Shown: piece after piece, positions 31,972-37,816 of the stretch
Layout: every line of letters starts with the position of its first letter
Position numbering within the stretch: the stretch's first letter is position 1
Virus record (IMG/VR): IMGVR_UViG_3300021519_000022
Span: 1-37,816 of that record
Direction: 5' to 3' (one strand)
Length of the DNA stretch: 37,816 nt
DNA from: a virus
Translations under genes and position numbers: made by a program
Notes under the pieces: generated by a model
Told to the model about the DNA's origin: nothing
Database searches by the model: none
What the model saw: the letters and a program-made list of their open reading frames with translations, nothing else

Positions 31972-32000
31972 TTGCAACCACAATAGCAAAAAGTTAAGAT
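31972..32000 (+). promoter_or_regulatory. Promoter of the regulator gene, probably leaderless
   Basis: TTGCAA (31972-31977), 17-base spacer, TAAGAT (31995-32000). The start is predicted at 32006-32008, at or next to the ATG of the regulator, which has no ribosome site. The -35 lies in the second GGTTGCA unit, so this promoter and the leftward one are back to back and share an operator. Compare lambda cI from PRM. Confidence 0.6.
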
Positions 32001-32007
32001 TGCTCAA

Positions 32008-32262
32008 ATGAACAATAAATTAACCTTCACAGACAGCCAAATAATTGACCTTTTAGGCGGTTGCACAAAAGTAGCAAAGCTATGTAATATCAGCGTTCCA
32101 GCGGTTTCTATGTGGCGCAAAAAGGGCATACCTTATGCACAATATGTATTTCTTGGGGCAAGCCTTGAAACAGCTAGTCATGGATTAATCACTAGAAAAG
32201 ACCTTTTGCCTAAGACCTGGCATATCGTTTTCCCTGAGTTGATACCTAAACACGAAAAATAG
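32008..32262 (+). CDS. YdaS/Cro-like transcription regulator
   Basis: An 84-residue DNA-binding protein. Residues 14-41, LLGGCTKVAKLCNISVPAVS followed by MWRKKGIP, form a helix-turn-helix typical of YdaS/Cro proteins (G-G-x-x-x-V-A-x-x-L-x-V-S...A-V-S-x-W). The end, LITRKDLLPKTWHIVFPEL, with R-x-D-L/P-W, is also typical of that family. It probably binds the GGTTGCA repeats upstream; another copy lies inside its own gene (32059-32065). No CI-like partner is seen. Likely a switch between early operons. Confidence 0.85.
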   Translation: MNNKLTFTDSQIIDLLGGCTKVAKLCNISVPAVSMWRKKGIPYAQYVFLGASLETASHGLITRKDLLPKTWHIVFPELIPKHEK

Positions 32263-32277
32263 ATATATACTCAATTC

Positions 32278-32476
32278 CCTTAGATTGGCGGCTCTAACGA
32301 TATCGTGGCGGTCTAAGGTTACAGCGTTACCAGTAGGGTAAGAGGATGAAACAGCGCAATGTAGGTGGCGAAGTCAGAGCCTACTCCTCGTAAGTCTGGC
32401 GGGTTATGCGATACCGATTGGTAAAGTGTATGAAGGCAACCTAGGTAGGCTAGGTTTGCTCTCCGAAAGGTAAAGA
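32278..32476 (+). ncRNA. Candidate structured non-coding RNA, strand assumed plus
   Basis: No credible ORF; visibly more G and C than its surroundings. Several helices can be drawn: CCTTAGA (32278-32284) with TCTAAGG (32312-32318) enclosing the self-complementary ACGATATCGT; TTACC (32327-32331) with GGTAA (32337-32341); GAGGA (32342-32346) with TCCTC (32385-32389) coaxial with GTAGG (32361-32365) paired to CCTAC (32380-32384); CGG..TAT/ATACCG (32400-32416); GCAACCTAG with CTAGGTTTGC (about 32436-32459); and CC-GAAA-GG (32463-32470). TGGCG recurs four times. It is flanked by a regulator and an early gene with a strong -10 at its 3' side. Family unknown. Confidence 0.55.
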
Positions 32477-32499
32477 TAATTAATCACTAGTAATTAATA

Positions 32500-32505
32500 T
32501 AAGAT
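32500..32505 (+). promoter_or_regulatory. -10 element TAAGAT before an SD-less start
   Basis: TAAGAT ends 7 bases before the ATG at 32512, so transcription would start at the ATG (leaderless). No good -35 is seen. The identical hexamer stands in the same place before the regulator gene and before the HNH gene. Confidence 0.4.
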
Positions 32506-32511
32506 AGAACT

Positions 32512-32778
32512 ATGAATTACTTTATTGCCGCAATACTTCTTTATTATTTCAATGCTGGCACAGTCTGGTGGGTAGGATTTGTAAGTTTAATTTTTATAGA
32601 ATTAGGATTATTAGGTTACAGAGCTTACAAAGAAGCTACTAAAAAGCCAATTTATGAAGCAACTTTAAAAGACATTGTTAAGCTGGATGGATCGCCATAT
32701 ACCTATGAAGATTTACAAAAGATTTGGAATCATGGTTATCAAAACGGCTTTAATAACGCCCACATGAGTAAACAATGA
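32512..32778 (+). CDS. Membrane protein, unknown
   Basis: An 88-residue protein with two N-terminal hydrophobic helices (about 3-21 and 22-38), then a soluble tail with YTYEDLQKIWNHGYQNGFNN. There is no ribosome site upstream; initiation may be leaderless. It is the first gene of the rightward early block and is coupled to the next by ATGA. Function unknown. Confidence 0.65.
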   Translation: MNYFIAAILLYYFNAGTVWWVGFVSLIFIELGLLGYRAYKEATKKPIYEATLKDIVKLDGSPYTYEDLQKIWNHGYQNGFNNAHMSKQ

Positions 32779-33047
32779 AAATTACAGTCAAAAAAGTTAA
32801 AGAAAATAAAGATGGTTCAGCCGATGTTGAAGTATGTTATGACAAGGCTGGACTACAGTTTTTAGTGCAACAAGGGGTAATTTGCACACTAGTAGAAGCA
32901 ATCGTACAAGAAAATACAGGGGAGAAATACAATGTTTCAGACATTCTGGGAACTTTACCCAAGAAAAGTGGCAAAAAGGGCGGCAGAAAAGGCTTGGAAC
33001 AAACTAAGCAAGCAAGACCAAGAAGAAGCTCTAAAAGCCCTACCTAA
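32775..33047 (+). CDS. Small early protein overlapping the replication gene
   Basis: A 90-residue product. The first half (MKITVKKVKENKDGSADVEV then a helix pair) looks like a real small phage protein. The second half, very Lys/Arg/Gly-rich, is read from DNA that also codes for the start of the replication-like gene, an overlap of 116 bases. Either both are translated in full or the basic tail is a tolerated by-product of stop-codon loss. Confidence 0.6.
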   Translation: MKITVKKVKENKDGSADVEVCYDKAGLQFLVQQGVICTLVEAIVQENTGEKYNVSDILGTLPKKSGKKGGRKGLEQTKQARPRRSSKSPT

Positions 33048-33369
33048 TCACATCAAGTATTGGCAACTTAAAGACACAGATAAAGAATTCATTTGTCATG
33101 CTCAAACTTGGCTCAATCAGGGCAGATTTGAGGATGAAATTGATTTAGCACCAACAGTATCTAAAAAGCCACAGATTCCTTGGTATTCAAATGATGAAAT
33201 GACATTAGCAAAGGGGCGTGAACTTGCGATTAATCCACATCCAGGAGAAACAATGGGGCAATACCGATCCCGTTTACAGGCATCAATGCACAGTCAGGCA
33301 ACTAATTCTGTGGCGCAGAACATGGGGACTAGCTACCTTTCGCAAATATATAATAAAGACAAAATTTAG
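32932..33369 (+). CDS. Replication-initiation-like protein (O/DnaT-type C-terminal domain)
   Basis: A 145-residue protein with the segment TFWELYPRKVAKRAAEKAWN at its N-terminus and, some 40 residues later, FICHAQTWLNQGRFEDE. This pair (W-x-x-Y-P-R-K...P-x-T-W-L-N-x-x-R-W) marks the helicase-loader/primosome domain found at the C-terminus of many phage replication proteins. Here it stands alone with no N-terminal DNA-binding part, so it might load a host helicase. A strong ribosome site AGGGGAG lies 7 bases before the ATG. No DNA polymerase or helicase gene is visible, so host enzymes would be used. Confidence 0.75.
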   Translation: MFQTFWELYPRKVAKRAAEKAWNKLSKQDQEEALKALPNHIKYWQLKDTDKEFICHAQTWLNQGRFEDEIDLAPTVSKKPQIPWYSNDEMTLAKGRELAINPHPGETMGQYRSRLQASMHSQATNSVAQNMGTSYLSQIYNKDKI

Positions 33370-33438
33370 CCAGCAAGTGTGGGATGATTTTGCAGAGCAA
33401 TATAAATTAGGTAATACAGCACAAGAGGGGGAATGGAA

Positions 33439-33582
33439 ATGTCAGGATGGCTTATTGTTTTAACTGGTTGTATCTATGCTTACATAGCATTAGAACAAGG
33501 CTTTAAGGGTAATATCTCAATGATGGTGGTATATGGGGGATATTCTGTAAGCAATATTGGCTTATATTGGATGGCTAAATGA
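33439..33582 (+). CDS. Small membrane protein before the methyltransferase
   Basis: A 47-residue protein with two short hydrophobic helices (MSGWLIVLTGCIYAYIALEQ, then VVYGGYSVSNIGLYWM). GAGGGGGA lies 7 bases before the ATG; an ATG 6 bases earlier is too close. The stop overlaps the methyltransferase start (ATGA), which supports translation. Unknown function. The 69 bases before it (33370-33438) hold no clear gene, only an open frame without an ATG. Confidence 0.6.
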   Translation: MSGWLIVLTGCIYAYIALEQGFKGNISMMVVYGGYSVSNIGLYWMAK

Positions 33583-34508
33583 ATAAAGTCTATTGGGGGG
33601 ATTGTCGTGATGCAATGCGGCAAATGGCTAAAGATGGTATTAAAGTTCAATCTTGCATAACTAGCCCACCATATTACGGATTGCGTGATTATGGGCATGA
33701 TGGACAAATTGGCAATGAACAAACACCAAAAGAATTTATAGATAATTTGGTTGAAGTTTTTGCTTGTGTATGGGATGTTCTTGAAGATAACGGCACTCTT
33801 TGGGTAAATCTTGGAGATAGTTATTACAATTACAGACCAGGTAAAGGTCAAAGGGTTGTAGCAAACTCCATAGCAAGTCAGAAAGCATCAGAATTTGAAC
33901 ATAGTGCAAAGCGTGGCAATAAATTAGAAGGCTATAAAGAAAAAGACCTTATGGGTATGCCTTGGCGTTTAGCTTTTGCTTTGCAAGATTTTGGATGGAC
34001 ATTAAGACAAGACATTATTTGGCATAAACCTAACCCTATGCCAGAATCAATGAAAGATCGTTGCACCAAAGCTCATGAATACATATTTTTGCTAACAAAA
34101 CAGCCTAAGTATTATTTTGACAATGAAGCCATAAAAGACCCAGTTAAAGAAGATTGGGGAACAAGGGACAGAACAAATGGTAAATATCAAAATGAAGGAA
34201 CAGGACTACAACCACATTCAGGATTAGAAAAATCATACGATATGGCTAATAAGCGTTCTGTCTGGTCAATTAATACAAAACCTTATTCTGGGGCGCATTT
34301 TGCAGTATTTCCACAAGAACTTGTTGAACCAATGATTTTGGCTGGTAGTAAAGTTGGTGATATTATTCTTGATCCTTTTTTTGGTAGTGGAACAACTGGG
34401 CAAGTTGCACAGAATTTAGGCAGAAAATGGATAGGTTGTGAATTAAATAAAGATTATGAATGTTTGCAAAATGAACGCCTAATGCAACAAGGATTGGAAT
34501 TAATATGA
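33579..34508 (+). CDS. DNA methyltransferase, N4-cytosine/N6-adenine (beta class)
   Basis: A 309-residue enzyme. The catalytic motif IV is TSPPY (residues 28-32), close to the N-terminus, and the AdoMet motif I is DPFFGSGTTG (from Asp265), near the C-terminus. This order defines the beta class. SPPY is more common in N4-cytosine enzymes, but some methylate adenine. No restriction partner is seen, so it likely protects phage DNA from host restriction or marks it. The variable central region (about 95-235) would read the target sequence, which I cannot predict. Coupled on both sides by ATGA. Confidence 0.92.
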   Translation: MNKVYWGDCRDAMRQMAKDGIKVQSCITSPPYYGLRDYGHDGQIGNEQTPKEFIDNLVEVFACVWDVLEDNGTLWVNLGDSYYNYRPGKGQRVVANSIASQKASEFEHSAKRGNKLEGYKEKDLMGMPWRLAFALQDFGWTLRQDIIWHKPNPMPESMKDRCTKAHEYIFLLTKQPKYYFDNEAIKDPVKEDWGTRDRTNGKYQNEGTGLQPHSGLEKSYDMANKRSVWSINTKPYSGAHFAVFPQELVEPMILAGSKVGDIILDPFFGSGTTGQVAQNLGRKWIGCELNKDYECLQNERLMQQGLELI

Positions 34509-34837
34509 GTAAAGACTATGATCCGAATGATGCGGTTGAATTTATCTTTAAAAAAGCTGGGGCGTATTCGGCGGCTCGGGGCAAGTTGGCAGAGGTCGAA
34601 GCCTTTAAGTCTAGTCTTAAAGCAATTAAGATGGCGCAATCGGGGGAATCTTCCCTTGGCGCACAAGAAAGAGAAGCATATAGAAGTGTTGAATATCAAG
34701 AGCTATGTAAGGCTATCGGGGTTGCAACAGAAGAAGTAGAGAAGCTAAGATGGGAAATAAGGGCGGCAGAAATGCGTTGGGAAACCTGGAGAACGCAACA
34801 AGCCACGAATAGACAAGTTGAAAGGATGTTGGGATGA
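34505..34837 (+). CDS. Coiled-coil early protein, unknown
   Basis: A 110-residue helical protein (FKSSLKAIKMAQSGESSLGA, then QEREAYRSVEYQELCKAIGV and EEVEKLRWEIRAAEMRWETW). This helix pattern with L-x-x-Q-E-R-x-A-Y is common in phage early clusters next to recombination genes, but no function is known to me. Overlaps both neighbours by 4 bases. Confidence 0.75.
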   Translation: MSKDYDPNDAVEFIFKKAGAYSAARGKLAEVEAFKSSLKAIKMAQSGESSLGAQEREAYRSVEYQELCKAIGVATEEVEKLRWEIRAAEMRWETWRTQQATNRQVERMLG

Positions 34838-35010
34838 AAGATTATTCAGAAGTGTATTTATTAATTAAAGCCAAACTTGCGCTTTACCATTCTTTAACCC
34901 TTAAAGGGCATTTTGATAAAGCTACTGATGTGGCTATTGAATTGGCTGATTTATCAATCAAACTGGAGCAATCAACTCTTGAGTATGTACCGCAACCCCA
35001 AACTACTTAA
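34834..35010 (+). CDS. Small helical protein, unknown
   Basis: A 58-residue ORF, two helices (MKDYSEVYLLIKAKLALYHS, then KATDVAIELADLSIKLEQS) and a Pro/Gln end. Its ATG overlaps the previous stop (ATGA) and its end overlaps the following nuclease gene by 26 bases in another frame. Probably real from the tight packing. Confidence 0.65.
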   Translation: MKDYSEVYLLIKAKLALYHSLTLKGHFDKATDVAIELADLSIKLEQSTLEYVPQPQTT

Positions 35011-35272
35011 AGCAGTTGCAACCTTACCTTGCCAGAATTGCGGATTAGATGACGGAACAACAGTTGCCGCCCATTCAAATCAGCTTAGAGATGGCAAAGG
35101 TAGAGGACTTAAAGCCCATGATTATCGGGTTGCGACCTTGTGCTTTAAGTGCCATGCGGAACTCGATCAAGGATCGAAACTCAACAAATCCGAAAGGGTT
35201 GAGATGTGGGAGAGTGCATATCGTTCCACCATTGCAGAACTTTTTGAAAGGCATCTAATTGTCGTTAAATGA
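34985..35272 (+). CDS. YbcO/DUF1364-type HNH-like nuclease
   Basis: A 95-residue zinc-binding protein with PCQNCG (C16, C19), VAAHSNQLRDGKGRGLKAHD (His30) and TLCFKCHAELDQG (C53, C56, H57), the plan of the DUF1364/YbcO recombination-associated nucleases found in the nin region of lambdoid phages. I prefer the ATG at 34985; a longer reading from 34913 would add a leader from the overlapping gene. It would process DNA junctions or branches. Last gene of this rightward block. Confidence 0.8.
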   Translation: MYRNPKLLKAVATLPCQNCGLDDGTTVAAHSNQLRDGKGRGLKAHDYRVATLCFKCHAELDQGSKLNKSERVEMWESAYRSTIAELFERHLIVVK

Positions 35273-35333
35273 TTTATTTCTCTATTTTGGAATAGTTATT
35301 ATGCTTTTATTGCCCTTGGCAATATGGATAGCT

Positions 35334-35687
35334 TTATAACTCTAGATGATCTAGACCAAGGGATTTACCCACAAGGGTACATCGCCGCCTAAATTCTTTA
35401 CCATGATGCAACCATTTATCACCCTTTTGCCTATGGAAAGAACAATGTACCATTTCATGCGCCAGGGTAGATAACATAGTCATGTAAAACGCACATCTAG
35501 CAGATGATATTGTGATGGTGTGTTCAAAGTCCCCACCCGTATCAAATTGATAAGTACCAAGGGCATCTGTATCGTACACAATTTGAAAATCCACTTCTTC
35601 TGGCAAAGGCATCTGCCATTTAGTGAATGGATAAGCGCAACTCAAACTAGCATAAGCATGGCGCACAATTTCTGGATTAAGTTTCAT
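35334..35687 (-). CDS. SprT-like zinc metalloprotease domain protein
   Basis: A 117-residue protein with H77-E78-x2-H81 in TLAHEMVHCSFH and H95 in HHGKEFRRRC, the SprT/Spartan active site. Such enzymes cut DNA-bound proteins, so it may clear DNA-protein crosslinks during replication, but the phage substrate is unknown. It is encoded leftward, in a two-gene pair with an exonuclease (ATGA overlap), inside a mainly rightward region. Confidence 0.85.
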   Translation of the reverse strand: MKLNPEIVRHAYASLSCAYPFTKWQMPLPEEVDFQIVYDTDALGTYQFDTGGDFEHTITISSARCAFYMTMLSTLAHEMVHCSFHRQKGDKWLHHGKEFRRRCTLVGKSLGLDHLEL

Positions 35688-36427
35688 GCTAAATGTTTAA
35701 GTTTGGCATGAGGTATGCAAGTTCTAGTATCTGTGCAATATCCACCACAAGCCTTGCATTGATAGCGTTGATAAGCCCCAGTTGTTGTGTATCTAAAACC
35801 TTTACTGATTAAATGAGGTTTTGAACAAGTAGGACATACAAACCCATCACGATCCCTCATTATATTTTGATTTATTGGCGATTTAATCCAAGGCAGCAAG
35901 CGGTTATACAATTTTTCAAGTAATACTACATCCTGAATGTTGTAATCTTCCATTGTTTTCCAAGCCTTGCGGTCATTATTCATGCACTTAACCCACAGGA
36001 TATGACCCTCATGCTCTTTCTTTTTGCCCAAACCTAATCTCTGGGCTACATAATCCAATTTATTACTAGGAAATCTAAACTGGCTTTTAACTACCCGCAG
36101 TAAATCAATTTGTTTAGACGGGGCTGGCGGGTGCATCTTATGAATAATAAATTCTTTGTTCAAGGTAGGCATATCAAATTTAGTGCCGTTGTAATGAACT
36201 ACTGCATCAGCTTCTTCTAATAATCCATGTATGCCTTCTAGCATAGATTTAGAGGTACTTTTAAATGTAGAATCAAAGTAAACTTGTTTTTCCCCTAACC
36301 ATTTAGCTGAATAGCATAAGGTATATGATGATTCTAATAGCTGGGATAATCCCACATTCTGTTGCCATATACCCCACACATGGGCTACATTAGGCGATGT
36401 TTCAATATCTAGTAGTAGAATCTTCAC
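35684..36427 (-). CDS. RNase H-like 3'-5' exonuclease with C-terminal zinc ribbon
   Basis: A 247-residue nuclease of the DEDD/YprB type: D7 and E9 in LLDIETSP, D85 in HYNGTKFDMPTL, and Y162-x3-D166 in EDYNIQDVVLLEKLY. After residue 190 a zinc ribbon follows (C198, C201, C224, C227). The start is a GTG at 36427 with AAGGGAAC upstream. It may trim DNA or RNA ends. A 45-bp gap separates it from the divergent next gene, so divergent promoters must lie there. Confidence 0.85.
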   Translation of the reverse strand: MKILLLDIETSPNVAHVWGIWQQNVGLSQLLESSYTLCYSAKWLGEKQVYFDSTFKSTSKSMLEGIHGLLEEADAVVHYNGTKFDMPTLNKEFIIHKMHPPAPSKQIDLLRVVKSQFRFPSNKLDYVAQRLGLGKKKEHEGHILWVKCMNNDRKAWKTMEDYNIQDVVLLEKLYNRLLPWIKSPINQNIMRDRDGFVCPTCSKPHLISKGFRYTTTGAYQRYQCKACGGYCTDTRTCIPHAKLKHLA

Positions 36428-36472
36428 AATGTTCCCTTAAATCAATAAGTTATCAGATACTAACCTATATAT

Positions 36473-36757
36473 ATGGCATACGCAAAAAGAGTGGATTCTA
36501 ACCAAGCAGATATTGTTAGAGCCTTTAAGAATATGGGTTGTTCAGTATTTGATAGCAGTCGTATGGCTGGCGGTTTTCCAGATTTAGTTATAGGAATTAA
36601 TAAAATTACTTGCCTTGTTGAAATTAAATCGTCTGCTGTTGCCCGTTACACTTCAGCCCAAGAAGCCTTTATGCTTAATTGGCATGGTTCAACTGTTGCT
36701 AGAATAGATAGCGTTGATGCGGCAATACGCCTAGTTAATATGCTTAAAAAAGGTTAA
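36473..36757 (+). CDS. VRR-NUC-type nuclease
   Basis: A 94-residue PD-(D/E)xK enzyme with Q11 in the first helix, D37 in GGFPDLVIG, and E50-I-K52 in LVEIKSS, followed by Q63, the compact VRR-NUC/phage resolvase-like plan. It could cut branched DNA before packaging. The ATG lies at the end of a TATATAT stretch without ribosome site. It is divergent from the exonuclease gene. Confidence 0.85.
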   Translation: MAYAKRVDSNQADIVRAFKNMGCSVFDSSRMAGGFPDLVIGINKITCLVEIKSSAVARYTSAQEAFMLNWHGSTVARIDSVDAAIRLVNMLKKG

Positions 36758-36765
36758 AATAGATT

Positions 36766-37257
36766 ATGCCTATCGTAAAGAAAACTGATGGATGGTATTG
36801 GGGAAAATCTGGACCATTCCCAACTAAGACTAAAGCCTTACAAATAGGTCAAGCCGCCCATGCAAACGGATTTAAGGAATCAGAAATGGATAAAAATCTT
36901 ATTGGTGAATTTGTAGGAACATTGCTACATTCAGCCACCATTGTTCACTTTATGCATTTACAGACACAATCCTATTCTGTTCATAAAGCACTTCAAAAAT
37001 ACTATGAGAGCATTGTGGATGCCGCAGATACAGTAGCAGAATCCATACAGGGATCGGCTGGTGAGCTAATTGCTCCATATCCAGCTATGTTTGGTAATCC
37101 AGAAGTAGCCCCTTTAGATTATTTAAAATCTATTAGGGACTATGTAACAGTTGCCCGAAAAGACATATTTCCCGAATATAGCAACATTCAAAATGAAATA
37201 GATGCAGTAATGACCTTATTAGATAGCACCATATATAGGCTTACATTCCTTAAATAA
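36766..37257 (+). CDS. Dps/ferritin-like protein with N-terminal phage domain
   Basis: A 163-residue protein. Residues 1-38 (GWYWGKSGPFPTKTKALQIG) form a small module common in phage proteins. Residues 41-163 resemble DUF5856, a ferritin-like helical bundle: HSATIVHFMHLQTQSYSVHK, then YYESIVDAADTVAES recalls the Dps pattern (H-W...T...H-x-x-L...D-x-x-D...A-E). An internal ATG at codon 41 has AAGGA 7 bases upstream, so a short form without the N-terminal module may be made. Possible DNA- or iron-related role; uncertain. Confidence 0.65.
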   Translation: MPIVKKTDGWYWGKSGPFPTKTKALQIGQAAHANGFKESEMDKNLIGEFVGTLLHSATIVHFMHLQTQSYSVHKALQKYYESIVDAADTVAESIQGSAGELIAPYPAMFGNPEVAPLDYLKSIRDYVTVARKDIFPEYSNIQNEIDAVMTLLDSTIYRLTFLK

Positions 37258-37299
37258 GCGTTGCGCCCAAACAACACATACCAGCTGTAATAAACAAGA

Positions 37300-37305
37300 T
37301 AAGAT
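37300..37305 (+). promoter_or_regulatory. -10 element TAAGAT before the HNH gene
   Basis: TAAGAT ends 9 bases before the ATG at 37315, which has no Shine-Dalgarno sequence. Transcription would start about 2-3 bases before the ATG. No convincing -35 is present. The same octamer TAAGATAG occurs at 8397 and 32500. Confidence 0.35.
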
Positions 37306-37314
37306 AGTGACAAT

Positions 37315-37770
37315 ATGCCAACAATACCTAAGCTCACTAAGTGCTTAACATTAGGATGTAGAGAAGAACGCAGTAAGTTCAATGCTTACTGTATGGGTCA
37401 TGGTGGTAGAGATACATTCGATCATCGCCGATACAACACAAGCAATAAGCGTAAGGATGCTATTGAGAAATATCAAGCAATTCAATGGCGTAAGCTCAGA
37501 CAGATACAATTAAGTAAGCATCCATTATGTGCTGCCTGTCTATCTGAAGGGTGCATAACCCAAGCATTGCATATAGATCATCTATTCCCCTGGTCACAGT
37601 TAGGAGAAGATGCGTTCTATATCAACATCTTTCAATCCTTATGCCATTCATGCCACAGTATTAAGACCACATTAGAACAGCGTGATATATACAGGCACTA
37701 TGGCATACCTAATAAGGACTACAAGATAAGGGATTACTCAAGTGTCATGGTGCTATATGAAAGAATATAA
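37315..37770 (+). CDS. HNH endonuclease next to the terminase end
   Basis: A 151-residue nuclease with C72-x2-C75, H86-I-D-H89 in LHIDHLFPWSQ, N104 and C110-x2-C113-H114, the HNH fold with zinc knuckles. Near its start there is another Cys/His set (C10, C15, C26, H29). Where an HNH gene lies directly before the small terminase, as here when the ends are joined, it is often needed for cutting and packaging of cos-type DNA (HK97 gp74 is the known case). It could also be a homing-type enzyme. Confidence 0.88.
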   Translation: MPTIPKLTKCLTLGCREERSKFNAYCMGHGGRDTFDHRRYNTSNKRKDAIEKYQAIQWRKLRQIQLSKHPLCAACLSEGCITQALHIDHLFPWSQLGEDAFYINIFQSLCHSCHSIKTTLEQRDIYRHYGIPNKDYKIRDYSSVMVLYERI

Positions 37771-37816
37771 AAGGGCTTAGGCAAGCGATTAAGGGCATTG
37801 TTGAGCCATCCTATGC

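Noticed and set aside
32278-32476. Group I or group II intron
   Set aside because: Fragments such as GTCAGAG and GAAA loops invite the idea, but there is no domain V-like hairpin, no P7 pairing, no interrupted gene, and the segment is too short.
33218-33463. 81-codon plus-strand ORF overlapping the replication-like gene
   Set aside because: Its first half is out of frame with a recognisable domain. The last 30 codons, ending EWKCQDGLLF, look protein-like but have no ATG, so I could not support a gene.

Overview
This window reads as an essentially complete genome, or nearly so, of a double-stranded DNA tailed phage with a long non-contractile tail (siphovirus; lambda/HK97-type assembly genes). 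Terminase, HK97-fold head genes, a lambda-type G/GT tail chaperone pair, a tape measure and a J-like tip protein all sit in one rightward block. The host is Gram-negative: the lysis cassette carries an Rz-like inner spanin with an Rz1-like lipoprotein embedded in it, plus a GH108-type muramidase, and there are LPS-type glycosyltransferase genes. The AT-rich composition and the YdaS-like regulator would fit an aquatic betaproteobacterium, but that is inference. I saw no integrase, DNA polymerase, helicase, tRNA, CRISPR array or insertion sequence.

Layout. 45-3604: small and large terminase, portal. 3737-6961: prohead protease and two tandem paralogous capsid genes separated by a rho-independent terminator; the second lacks the N-terminal scaffolding (delta) region. 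6965-8396: connector, head closure, tail terminator. 8437-9459: two tandem paralogous tail-tube genes. 9473-13134: small genes, gp10-like neck protein, G/GT with a GGGAAAG slippery site, and a tape measure that seems to start at ATT. 13137-24187: tail tip, J-like protein, glycine-rich adhesin and a 1342-residue fibre with collagen-like Gly-Tyr-Ser repeats. 24479-26446: methyltransferase and glycosyltransferases. 26497-27873: lysis.

At 27870 transcription converges with two leftward operons. The first (27870-29517) holds small, partly membrane, mostly unknown genes. Upstream of it is a repeat-rich control region of about 570 bp containing an FNR-type dyad. The second (30091-31899) holds a Cas4/RecB-like nuclease and an SSB-like protein. 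A divergent promoter pair at 31939-32000 separates this operon from a YdaS/Cro-like regulator that looks leaderless. It is followed by a 200-base non-coding stretch that appears highly structured. The remaining rightward early genes are a replication-organiser-like protein, a DNA methyltransferase, nucleases, a Dps-like protein and an HNH endonuclease just before the terminase. A short leftward pair (SprT-like protein, exonuclease) interrupts them.

Most worth attention: parallel duplication of capsid and tail-tube genes, the structured non-coding segment at 32278-32476, the non-canonical tape measure start, the embedded o-spanin, the FNR-like promoter, and the split GT9 glycosyltransferase.
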